In this document: in pieces, positions 43,192-53,082 of the stretch
Position numbering within the stretch: the stretch's first letter is position 1
How the letters are laid out: each line of letters opens with the position of its first letter
Assembly (NCBI GenBank): GCA_000467715.1
Contig: AJFK01001076.1
Coordinates: 62,001 to 126,000, forward strand
DNA length: 64,000 nt
Reading direction: 5' to 3'
Origin: Hysterium pulicare CBS 123377
Lineage: Eukaryota; Ascomycota; Dothideomycetes; Hysteriales; Hysteriaceae
The notes under the pieces: model-generated
Databases searched by the model: none
What the model saw: the letters and a program-made list of their open reading frames with translations, nothing else
Told to the model about the DNA's origin: nothing
Position numbers and translations under genes: made by a program

Positions 43192-45624
43192 ATGAATCAG
43201 GCCAACTTGGCCTCTGCGCGCAACCTCAAGAACCTCGCACCTATTCAAACAAACCTAAATGATGCGCCTACACCCTCTCGCTGGCGGCGCACCCGTTCTG
43301 ACGCCCTTCCAATCGAACCCCCAACTCAACCGCACCTTTCGCCGGCCAACATGCATCTGAAAGCCGAACCTAAGCTGGAGCGAACTCGATCCAAAATGTC
43401 TCTCTTCAACTTATTTAATAAACCTAACGTAGAGAAGTCAAGAGGACATAGTGAGCCTGGTCTTGCTGTTCCGATGGGACCACCACAATCGACGAAGCCT
43501 TCAACATCACCACCAGCACTGAAACCTAATTCAAATCCTGGTATAGCTAGCGCTGTACCGCGGCCATCACCGCCACAGCCGACTCCTTCGGTGAAAACAA
43601 AGTCTCGAAACGGGCCAAGTGTGAAGAAACAACCTCTCAATTGGAACCCACCCCCTCTCTTCCAAGCTTACCCACAAGCGATCAAGTTTGCCACAGTTCA
43701 GGCATGCGTCTTCTCCCCCGATATCTTGCTACGATCACAGAGTCAAAGGAAACAATACAACGCGCTACGGGAGAAGATGGACAACAGTCAAGATCCCTCG
43801 ATCTCACCGGAGCGCGATGCTGAGCCAAAGAGATTAGAGAAAGGGAAGGCAGGCCACAAGCGACTTATTTCCGCATCAGCATTTAGCCCGCCAGAGCTGA
43901 CCAACAAAATCTACGTGCTAGTCACATCCGGATATGTCCTACAATATTCTGGTGACGGGCCATTTGACAGATTACCAGAGAAGATACTTCAGTTAGGAAA
44001 AGAGTCGGCAGCTTTTGCATCGGATCTCATACCTGGAAAACATTGGGTACTGCAAATTTCCCAATCTGCAAAGGAGGACGGAACTATTTCCATAGGTCCG
44101 CAAAGGTCTTTTCTTTCACGGTTACGCCTTCAGACCGCCAGCATTAGACGGACTGCGACGAGTTTCTTGTTAGTATTGGAGAGTGCTGAAGAGATGGACT
44201 CCTGGATGACTACCGTGCGAAAGGAGATTGATGCACTGGGCGGTATGAAGATGAAAGACGAGGCAGAGGCGCGTCCCGGCGTGGAGGTGACCGCGGAATT
44301 GCGGGAGAAGCCCAGCCATCGCTTTCTTGTGCAGCGAGATCCGAATCGTTTCAATGACCCTTCGTCACCAGTTCACTCTCCGGCCTTGTCGCCAATTGAT
44401 TCCCCAACTATTGTCGCCCCGGGCTGGGAAGGAAATCGAAGTCGGACTAATCTGAACGCTTCCGACTCCGCTTCGTTACAATCTTCAAAACGGGCTTCAG
44501 TGCGAATGTCCATGGAGGCCTCATCCATTGCCACCACGATTGTTTCCAATGACCAGCTTCAGTTGAATCAGCTCAGGGAAAGTTCGAGGTATTCATACAT
44601 GTCGACGGGATCTGGGACAGTGAATACGTCCCGCAACTCTTCGCCTGCTCCAAGTTCTCCTCAGAAAGATACATTTCCGCAGGGCGAAGCTGAGCCCATG
44701 CGAAGTGCGACGTCGTTAAGGTCCTTTCACATGAACCCCAGTAACGCCTCTACAGTTCGAAGGAGATCAATGCAAACGCTACCCACCACTGATGAGAACA
44801 TATCTCTGCCGGCAGAACAGCGCACTCTTAAGCCTCAACGACACTCGACTTTTGGGCCACCCGCGCCTCGGCCACTGCATGAGGTTCGCATCCCCGCATC
44901 TGCCTATTTCAATCGATCCTCAGGCATTCGCGTCAGCCAATCTCCAGAGAAATCATCTCCTGGTCTGCGCAGTGTTAGTGCACCTCCCCCCAGGAATTCC
45001 ATGATATCGCCACCTCCGCGGGATCCGGCTCCACCGCCAGCTCGACCTCAATCTACCTTGGGAAGCCTTCCCAGCGCTTCCGCGCTTCCTGCCCATTCCA
45101 CAAGCCGTGCGACTCCATCAGCGAAACCTTTTCTCCGACCTTTACCAGTTAGGGCACAAACTGGCGATGGCTCAATTGTCGTTCCAAGGCGATACTCATC
45201 CCTAGGGCCCTCGATCCCCCTTGCGGTTGTAGCCAATAACTCCGTCTCGACGCCTCAAAAGTTAGAACCTCCCCAGGAGTCCTCGACGGGTGACGAAACC
45301 AAAAGTGTACCGGCACAATCCTTGCGCCGTCCCACAAGCATGCAGGTCAGAACAAGCCCTGCTCCCTTCCTCCTATCCGCACGTCCTACAGCTTCGTCCA
45401 ACCGTGTTGTCTCAAGCACACCCTCTTTCGTGCCAGGACCCCGCGCCTCCACGAACTTTAGTCTACACCAGAGTCCCTCCATTCCAAGCATGCGACAATC
45501 GGCACCGCGGATTCAAACGCGAAAGTCAATGCCCGTAATTGGGCTTCCGCCGCCGGCGCCACCGCCAAACATGCCATTACCACCTCCACCTCCGGTGTCC
45601 GCGCCGCGATCTTTGTTGGTTTGA
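43192..45624 (+). CDS. PH-domain protein with proline-rich C-terminus
   Basis: Single exon of 810 residues from the ATG at 43192. The N-terminus is Pro/Ser-rich and basic, with KMSLFNLFNKPNVEK. A pleckstrin-homology-like domain spans about residues 190-350 with an inserted disordered loop: FKATVQ-type start (IKFATVQACVFSPDILL), NKIYVLVTSGYVLQYSGDGP, KHWVLQISQSAKEDG, and the closing helix SAEEMDSWMTTVRKEIDALG with the invariant tryptophan. PH domains usually bind phosphoinositides or proteins at membranes. The remaining 450 residues are disordered and Ser/Pro-rich, ending in an FH1-like proline run (GLPPPAPPPNMPLPPPPPVS) that could bind SH3, WW or profilin domains. Probably a fungal cortex or signalling adaptor; the exact role is unknown. 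Confidence 0.83.
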   Translation: MNQANLASARNLKNLAPIQTNLNDAPTPSRWRRTRSDALPIEPPTQPHLSPANMHLKAEPKLERTRSKMSLFNLFNKPNVEKSRGHSEPGLAVPMGPPQSTKPSTSPPALKPNSNPGIASAVPRPSPPQPTPSVKTKSRNGPSVKKQPLNWNPPPLFQAYPQAIKFATVQACVFSPDILLRSQSQRKQYNALREKMDNSQDPSISPERDAEPKRLEKGKAGHKRLISASAFSPPELTNKIYVLVTSGYVLQYSGDGPFDRLPEKILQLGKESAAFASDLIPGKHWVLQISQSAKEDGTISIGPQRSFLSRLRLQTASIRRTATSFLLVLESAEEMDSWMTTVRKEIDALGGMKMKDEAEARPGVEVTAELREKPSHRFLVQRDPNRFNDPSSPVHSPALSPIDSPTIVAPGWEGNRSRTNLNASDSASLQSSKRASVRMSMEASSIATTIVSNDQLQLNQLRESSRYSYMSTGSGTVNTSRNSSPAPSSPQKDTFPQGEAEPMRSATSLRSFHMNPSNASTVRRRSMQTLPTTDENISLPAEQRTLKPQRHSTFGPPAPRPLHEVRIPASAYFNRSSGIRVSQSPEKSSPGLRSVSAPPPRNSMISPPPRDPAPPPARPQSTLGSLPSASALPAHSTSRATPSAKPFLRPLPVRAQTGDGSIVVPRRYSSLGPSIPLAVVANNSVSTPQKLEPPQESSTGDETKSVPAQSLRRPTSMQVRTSPAPFLLSARPTASSNRVVSSTPSFVPGPRASTNFSLHQSPSIPSMRQSAPRIQTRKSMPVIGLPPPAPPPNMPLPPPPPVSAPRSLLV

Positions 45625-47016
45625 AGATGCAGGAGGATGCCTTACTCACTTTAATTACAATGCTCGTCCGGACTGCATCTCTCCACCCTTAATAAATCAA
45701 ACTTTTATTCCGCTCTTTCTACTGGCGTTTTTGAGTCCGAAAGAAGGTTTACTCACGTCTTTATGATCATTTCCTCCGTTTTTCAATTGTTTTTTGCTGC
45801 TCCTGCATTATACCACTTTATCTACTTTCCTACTGCTAATTTCTTCTCCTCGATGTACTTGTACTACTACGACCATTTCCGCGACAACGACGTGCGCGAT
45901 TCGTTTCTCTTTCTCGATATCCAGGTGCGGAAGAAGCCTCATGATGATTTAAGGGTCGGGATCTTACTTAATCGACCCAATAAGCCCGGTTTTAGCCGGC
46001 GAAAAGGAAGGCATGGGGTGATTGACAGGTTAGGTGGCATGTGGGATGGGACTCGGATGGATGGACTGGACGGTCGCATTAAATGTTATCTTGTATGATA
46101 GAATTGGTGGTCAATGGTATAGACAAGGTAGCTGAGAATGCTACCCTGTGTTACGCTTTTTCCGTAATGCCTGCTCTGGAAAACGTGGTTCTGCGCGTCA
46201 TTTGTGAGATTCCTTGGTTATAAGATTGGGATTATTCGAAGCTTTGAGCTTTCTATTATGAATATTAGCCTTACAGATATATTTGCAAGGAAGTATGGTA
46301 GAGCTTCGACATTCGCTATTGTATCTCTGACCAGTGGAAGCGCCAATGAGGCTCCTGGCCGCTCCCTCAGTCACACCATTTGAGAAGCCGAAAATGTGCG
46401 AAAAGGCGGTGATATTCGCGTTACGCTTCGTGCAATGCCATGCCGCATTCTCCGTTAAGTGTGGAGAAGAGCCTGCTATATAAGGAGATCCCTCATGCGG
46501 TTTCTCCATACTCTGAACATCACACACTCTTCGTAGTTCCAATTCTCTGAAGATTATCTCAATCACTAACATCAGCTACTTTCGGACCTACTATCGCTTC
46601 TATAAAACTTTCATTTGATACCCTCCCGTACAAATGGAGGTTCCTAACATTTCGTAGGTGAGAACTGGTTCATGAACGGGCTTCTTGAACCAGCTATCTC
46701 CATCTCCTGAAGACCAACTTCCTCCATCTGCTATCGTGGTGCTTTGCATCAATGATGCTCATTCGGGCTAGTGTGGTACGCTATCGAGCAATGGCCTCGG
46801 TTTTCTATCGACGCTGCCGAACCGATCGTCTTGGACGTCATTCGAAGAAGCAAAGGCTCCACCCAGCAACTTGATGACTCTTGATAACATCAATCTTCAA
46901 GCCAGGCGCGTGAGTATCCTCTCTGCAAATATTTGCTTCTATTGAACTTTCGCGTTCTTCTCTACTCACGTTGGCCCCCTCATTTCCTCTGGGTCGAAGC
47001 TCACCCGCTGCCAGCT
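45625..47016. other. Intergenic region between the PH-domain and L2HGDH genes
   Basis: About 1.4 kb. The first part is probably the 3' UTR of the PH-domain gene, where a 111-codon open frame at 45763-46098 has UTR-like composition. A TATA-like ctatataagg lies near 46475. No further element was seen. Confidence 0.45.
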
Positions 47017-48275
47017 ATGTTCGCCCGCGCGATTCGGCAAAATCTAATCCAAAGGGAACGATTGTTTTCAACTAGTGCTGTTCATAATGCCGACTTCACC
47101 CATGCTGTCATCGGCGGAGGAGTCGTAGGATTGGCAGTTGCTCGAAAGCTTCAAGGGAGGGAGGGAGCATCGACTGTCTTGATCGAACGTCATGCGAGCG
47201 TCGGAACCGAAACTAGCAGTCGAAATTCTGAGGTGTCCATCAGTAGTTCCCACTCTGAATTGACATCTTGCTGATCAGCCATCACTAGGTGATTCATGCG
47301 GGTCTCTATTATGGAGAAACATCGCTCAAAACTCGATTATGCCTACGCGGCAAAGAGATGATGTACGACTTCTGCCGCAAGAACCGGATCCCACACATGA
47401 ACTGTGGTAAATGGATCGTCGCCCAAGACGACCAGCAGTTGGGAGCGCTCGAGGAGGTTCATGCATTCGCCTCTAGCATTGGTGTCCCAACGAATTTCAT
47501 TTCCAAGGAAGAGGCAAAGCAACGCGAGCCTGATGTTCGAGCGGAAGCTGGGGTCCTCGTGAGTCCTTCAACGGGAATCGTGGATAGTCACTCCCTCATG
47601 CAGTTCCTCCAAGGCGAATTCGAAGATCGCGACGGTATTTGTGCATTCCAATCTCCGGTGACTAGGATCGAACCTCTCCAGAATGGCGCCGGCGGCTGGC
47701 AGATCACGACGACATCAGATGGTGAGGAATCTACCATCACCGCAGAGACTCTCATCAACTCTGCCGGTCTGGCCGCCGTCGCGATATCCAATATGATCCT
47801 ACCTCCGGAACGTCAGAAGACACCGTACTACGCTAAAGGCTCCTACTTCTCTTATTCCCTTTCACATCCCAAGCCCTCCACCCTTGTCTACCCTGCACCA
47901 GTACCCGGACACGGTGGGCTTGGGACTCATCTGACTCTCGACATGGGAGGAAGGGTTCGCTTCGGCCCTGATGTGGAATGGGTTGACGATCCTAACGACC
48001 TGAGCGTCAACGATAAGAACCTTGCTGTCGCAATCGATGACATTCAAACTTACCTGCCAGGCATTGATCGCAATGCCATCGGCCTGGACTACGCGGGCAT
48101 CAGACCCAAGCTTGGGAAGATGGGCGCTGTGGCAAGCGGGAAAGGTTTTCAAGACTTCTACATCAAGAAAGAGGAGGGCTTCGAGGGGTTCGTGAATCTC
48201 CTGGGTATCGAAAGTCCTGGACTCACGAGTAGTCTGGCAATTGCCGAAGAAGTCGACGCGATCTTGCACAAATGA
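47017..48275 (+). CDS. L-2-hydroxyglutarate dehydrogenase, mitochondrial (FAD-dependent)
   Basis: Oxidises L-2-hydroxyglutarate, a by-product of malate dehydrogenase, back to 2-oxoglutarate, passing electrons to a quinone or other acceptor (metabolite repair). Exons 47017-47232 and 47289-48275 give 400 residues. The donor is GTGTCC, weaker than its neighbours. The N-terminus ([20 protein letters not shown]) is a likely mitochondrial presequence. The dinucleotide-binding motif [17 protein letters not shown] is followed by the family marks [54 protein letters not shown] and [12 protein letters not shown], ending with [20 protein letters not shown]. The start is the ATG at 47017, chosen because it opens the presequence. 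All key parts are present. Confidence 0.93.
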
Positions 48276-48627
48276 GGCGAGATTTCATGTTCATGTTCAA
48301 GATATCAACATTCACCATCACCATTCACCATTCACCCTACGGGCCACATCAACGACAATCGGCTACCCCCAGCCTCCCGCACAATAGCTATTCAGAACAA
48401 TGGCAAGATTCTGCATAATAGCTTACTAACCTATTATGCCCCAGCCTCCTTAATTTTTTTTCCTTATAAGGTCTCTTCGCCTCTTCCCACTCCATCCCTT
48501 CTACATCCCACACACCATCTTCCTCTTTCGCACAACCAAAATTCCTTTCAATACAGGCTGGGCCTATCTTTTCTGAACAATCTTCTTCCATTTACGTCAC
48601 TTTCGAACTACGACTCGATAATCTACA
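48276..48627. other. Spacer between L2HGDH and the F-box-like gene
   Basis: About 350 bases containing a short caccattcaccattcacc repeat at 48309-48336 and pyrimidine-rich sequence that probably belongs to the promoter and 5' UTR of the next gene. Confidence 0.5.
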
Positions 48628-49320
48628 ATGGCCTATCTCTCCAAGCCAGTCTTCCCCTTCGAAAAGCTTCCTCTTGAGCTGAAGTTCCGCATTTTCGAGC
48701 TCCTCCTTGCCGAAGGCGACACGATGAGCTACAACGACGACACCATTCCCTCCAAAGCTCCCCATACCGTCACCGGCTTTAGCATCCCGTCGTCGTACCC
48801 AGCACCAGGCACTTCCTGCTTGGCTGTTTCGCGGCAGTTCCGTCTCGAATATGGCGTCCAATTCTTCCATCAGGTCCGCATAGTCCTGTCGTCACGTGCA
48901 AGCCCAGTCCGTCTCTCCAGAACCCTTGCCTTTCTGAAGGCTGTTGGCCCGGTAGGACGATCCAACCTTCGCTCACTCTCGATCGACTGGTATCACCCCT
49001 CCTGGCCCATCGACAAATCGGTCGGCGACGCTACCGCCCGCGACCTCGTTGCCGTCCTCCGCGCCTTCCCTGCCCTCCAAAAACTCGAAATCCACGTCAA
49101 AGGTCTTGGCATGTACGATCTCAAGCCCTCCCAATTCGGCAAAGCCTGCGGCCTAGCTCACCTCAGGGGTCTCGACACGGTTCGCGAAGTCTATCTGCAT
49201 GCACCCACCGCAGAGATGTGCTTTTGGTTGCGTGACGGAATGGGCGGGATGCCCGTGACTACTGTGCGCTCTGCAGAAGAGGCAGACATGGATGAGTGGG
49301 CGAGGGGTATGTTCAACTGA
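48628..49320 (+). CDS. Small fungal protein with F-box-like N-terminus
   Basis: Single exon of 230 residues. The N-terminal FPFEKLPLELKFRIFELLL resembles the fungal F-box-like or 2EXR-type motif (LPxELRxxIxxxL), followed by CLAVSRQFRLEYGVQFFHQV, a usual second element in such proteins, and by LRSLSIDWYHPSW and ALQKLEIHVKGLG, which suggest short leucine-containing strands. Related proteins are numerous in Pezizomycotina and mostly uncharacterised; some may act as SCF adaptors. It is short for an F-box protein with a substrate domain. No function is claimed. Confidence 0.7.
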   Translation: MAYLSKPVFPFEKLPLELKFRIFELLLAEGDTMSYNDDTIPSKAPHTVTGFSIPSSYPAPGTSCLAVSRQFRLEYGVQFFHQVRIVLSSRASPVRLSRTLAFLKAVGPVGRSNLRSLSIDWYHPSWPIDKSVGDATARDLVAVLRAFPALQKLEIHVKGLGMYDLKPSQFGKACGLAHLRGLDTVREVYLHAPTAEMCFWLRDGMGGMPVTTVRSAEEADMDEWARGMFN

Positions 49321-50402
49321 TCTGTCTAGCTGCTGGTCTGGTCTGGGATGGTTGGGAATTGGATTCTATGTATCTAGCTGTGAATCCTGGATGGCTAGTG
49401 TTGTTCTTGGCATACTTCCACTTTATATGCCTTAATTCAATGCATTTCTCTAAATCTTGAGTTTTTATGCACGTGACGCTAGCTTACTAAACTACCCCTT
49501 ACTCAGCATTAACGTGCCTTTAGCTTGCTAACTACTATTTTAAAGTCTTTAAGTCTAAGCTCTTTCCTTTTCTGCCTCTAACTTACTCTTCTTTCTATTT
49601 ATTCTGCTACATGCGTGACAGGAGGTAAAGTAAGGTCCCACCGGTATTCTAAGCCCAATCAACCTCTGCACCACTAGCTGAACGGCTTTCCCGTGCGTAC
49701 GCACAACGCGATCGACCTTTAGAGCACAGGTTGAATGGCTTTTCCAGCCGTACGCGTGGTCAATTCAAGCTGTTGGGAAAGAGGAAAAGGCAGTCCGCGT
49801 CTGTAAGAGGATGTTAGAGATAGAGAGGTAGAAGAAGAGAGTTCAGAGTAAGTAAGAAAAGACTTTAAAATAAGGCTAATTTAGTACTTTAAAATAGTAT
49901 AATATAATACTATCTCATATTCTCTTCTTAAACTCTTAAGAGAGGCGCTATATTCTCTAGTATACCAGCCCATTAGCTCCGCTCCATCTTGCTATTTTCC
50001 AGCTGCACGCAGAAGGCGATCGAGCTGTGTGAAAGGAGGGAAATCCAGTTTACCACTCTAAGAGGATGCAGCTTGATACTATCTTAGACTCTCTCCTCTC
50101 AGACTCTTGGGAAAGATTCCATATTCTCTAATAACATCACGTTCCCCGGGTTCTATTTTGCTTTAAGCTGGTGTCAACGCGCCAATAACTAGACCTTGAT
50201 ATCATGATATGTGATGTTGCTGAACTCTCATCCCTCACTTTGAAGTTCGTTCGCCTTCGTCAGTAGTCCCCGAATTGGAGCTAATGAATTTGATAGAGCC
50301 TTATTGCGGCCAAGGACGTTTGAGGAGTCGAGAGGTCGACGTGGGGTGAGTTTTGGGAAGTTTCGCAGCGTTTTCCCCTATCTTGAGCTTTGGTCGTGCA
50401 GA
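49321..50402. repeat. AT-rich degenerate repeat region
   Basis: No gene. From about 49480 the sequence is rich in TA steps and pyrimidine or purine runs. A pyrimidine arm near 49530-49600 (tttaaagtctttaagtctaa) is answered in inverted orientation near 49820-49885 (gaaaagactttaaaataagg). The segments gcgatcgacctttagagc (~49709) and gcgatcgagctgtg (~50017) recur as direct repeats, and two related runs with actatct, ctctt and atattctct lie about 185 bases apart (~49905 and ~50080). Together this looks like a decayed small transposon or nested repeats, possibly affected by repeat-induced mutation. Confidence 0.5.
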
Positions 50403-52450
50403 CTAATCGCAAGGAGTGCATATGTTTAAAGGAAATCTAGATGTAATGAGAGTTTCTTTATGAAATTGCAGTTTGGGATGAGCTTTAGCTGCGCTGGCAC
50501 TAAATTGATTTAAAGGTGGAGGTATTGTATCCGTGGTAGTATGAATGATGTGAAGTGATTCCGTGAGGAGGAGCTGATGCGAGAGAGGGCCACTGCACGC
50601 CAACTCACTTTTGCTAAAATTAATAGTAGTCGAATCAACGGGTATTAAAGTCCGCTTCTTCGCGTCCTCAGCGCTCTGACTGGAGATGCGGAATATAGCG
50701 GTTCCACTCATATCGGAGTCAATGTAGAGAGGGCGGGTTCCGATGGGATATGTTGATTCAAGGATTACCTTTTCCATAAGTTCTGCTGGCAGTCCTTGAA
50801 GGAGACTAGGCGAACCAAGGGGTTTCCCACTGTTTTGAGTACTACCAAGGGACCTGTGCGCTGTGTATCGGATTTCCGAGGGAGATGCCTATGAACTCGG
50901 TAGCTATGATGTAACCTTAGTAAGACTTCATTACCTTGCTGAATGCGGATTGGTCTATGCTTAGCATTGTAGTAAAACTTTATATTTGCCGCTGCAAAGG
51001 CCATCGCCTCTTGCGCTTTCTCTTCAAAGTCCTGTCGTAACGCCTAGAAATCCTTTACAGGGAGATTTGCTAGACTAAGGGCGGCCCCTCAGGTTATACC
51101 TATTACATACTCGCAAGGGGAGACACCTGTCGATGTGTTCTTGCTCGTGTTTAGGGTAAGTTGGATATATACGGGAGAGCTTCCGTTCACTCCGTATCTG
51201 GGTTTACCGTCTTGGCCTGGCTTCTTGACGTTTGTATGTAGGTATTCAACCGCAGTTCGAACGAAGACTTTGAAGGGATCTTATGTGCTTACGCTACTCT
51301 GAGATACGGTCGGGAACATGGTTCCTGGCATTGCTACGTATGACTTCGATTTTCTCAGAGAATGGGCTTTCCCTGGGACGAGCGGCGGTGGGTGAACTTG
51401 TATCTATCTGAGACATTGTTCTATTCTGTACGTGGGTTCGTCCTTCCTTGTTTCAGGCGGATATATCACTACTTCTGTTAACTGTCGTTGCAAGAGGCGA
51501 GAGAGGCGATCTTTGGCGGTAGAATAGCAGATACTATCTCCAGTGTGGCACTTATCCACGGCCGAAAGCAGATCTGCTTGGAATTGCGGGATCAATGTCT
51601 CCATGACCCTGAAGATTTAGTTTTCACGCATGGGTGTTCGGTATTGACTGAGGACTAAGCGAATAACGTTTTGAATAGTGTTTGTCATTAGGCTCTGCCG
51701 CGACTTCTTCTCCGTTGAGCTCCTCAACATCGTAATTCAAGAGCGCCTCGTCGTTCTTCTGGAACTCGTCTGCGGCCCAACTCATGTATGTCTTTTCCAT
51801 AATGGAATTGTATGGAAATCTTAGGGCGCTTTGGTGCCAGAGTTGACGGATTCGGATATTCCACAGTGGTGCCGTAGTGGCGACCACGCACCAACAAGGC
51901 TTATATCCTTCCCCATTAGGCTATGGAGTGGTAATATCCTCGTGAGCTGTTTGGCTGTATTAAGGTTGGGCTGTGCGCTGTAGGTATATGAACAGATTGA
52001 TCCTGACCAGCGCCGCTGGCGTGACTGCAAATGAGGCTTCGACCCCGTCTATGAGGGATCAAACATTCCGATGATACGTTATCTCTTTCAAGCTCAATGA
52101 TGTCGCCTTCTGCATGGCCGCAAGAGTCGAGATCCCCGATGAAAGTATCCGATATTATTAGATTCGAAGTGTTGCTAATCAGAGATGCGGAGTGCTCTCG
52201 TCAAGTCTAGAGCAGCGTTCAGATTTTGCCCCCAGTTGTCCAAAATGGGATTGAAAATTGATTCGGTGGTTATAATGAAGGTGTTCCGAAATGGTTTCCT
52301 TGATGTTCGACGACATCGCCCTGTGGATGATTGCGCGTATCGAGATCAGGGTATAAAAAATCCAATTTCCTCTGGTATGAAGTGTTACCAATTGGGTGGA
52401 CGCACTGGTCTTGGATCGACAGGAGTGCCGAGTGTATTCGTCCAAATCTC
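50403..52450 (-). mobile_element. Ty3/gypsy LTR retrotransposon fossil
   Basis: The clearest part is 50765-51004 and its extension to about 51180 on the minus strand. It reads as the C-terminal region of a Ty3/gypsy integrase, with AAANIKFYYNAKHRPIRIQQ and GNEVLLRLHHSY followed by QRTGPLVVLKTVG. The upstream part, to about 52450, has only short open pieces without certain family assignment, and its membership in the element is inferred from position. It is broken, with many breaks, lacks a recognisable reverse transcriptase, and no flanking LTR pair was found, so it is old. Confidence 0.6.
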
Positions 52451-52543
52451 TAGCATAGCCATTACGTTGGGGATTTCGGGTTGATTCACCTCGCGAGCTA
52501 GGCCGTCGATGGAATCACTCACTCTGGCGTTTTAAGGTGAAAT

Positions 52544-52705
52544 ATGGGCCATTCTTTGTGGTCGTGGCTCGGTTTGTGCCTGGTGCTCCTCCAACCCATC
52601 TCACTGATCGCGGGCTTGTATTTCGCGGGGTGGAGGAATAGAAAGCGAAGAGGGGACGCTGAGAACCGACCGGACCTTGGTTCTCAAGGCATTTCGATCA
52701 TTTGA
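52544..52705 (+). CDS. Possible 53-aa single-helix membrane microprotein
   Basis: A short frame starts MGHSLWSWLGLCLVLLQPIS, continues with a hydrophobic LIAGLYFAGW and a basic stretch WRNRKRRGD, and ends after a polar tail. The layout (one helix, then positive charges) is that of a small membrane-anchored protein or the last exon of a larger one. An in-frame stop lies just before the ATG. No homologue was recognised and the setting is a decayed region, so chance is quite possible. Confidence 0.2.
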   Translation: MGHSLWSWLGLCLVLLQPISLIAGLYFAGWRNRKRRGDAENRPDLGSQGISII

Positions 52706-53082
52706 GTAGGCTGTGGGGGAATTAGATCAAGACACGCGATAGAGTAGAATCTGTAGCAAATAGAGGAGAAAAATGAAAACTTTTCAGATATGAAAGGATA
52801 AACTCCGGTACATGATGTCTGTCGAAAGACGAAATAACGAGGGCATAGAACTTTTGAACGAGAGTGACTACAAAAACTGCACTTGACATACCAATTTCAC
52901 CCGCAAGATCCTACTCTTGAAATGGGACGGTCCGCATTGCAACACAACCCCACCCCACATCTCTAACTTCTTACCCTCAGACCCGACTCAAATTCCCGGT
53001 CGTGTGCACGATACGAGCAGGCTTTGAGAAGCGTGTCAAATGGGTTGTGCAACCGCGGGAGTAAAGGTAGATAGATGCAGGC

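Noticed and set aside
45763-46098. 111-codon open frame after the PH-domain gene
   Set aside because: Aromatic-rich then basic, without motif or conserved look; probably 3' UTR.
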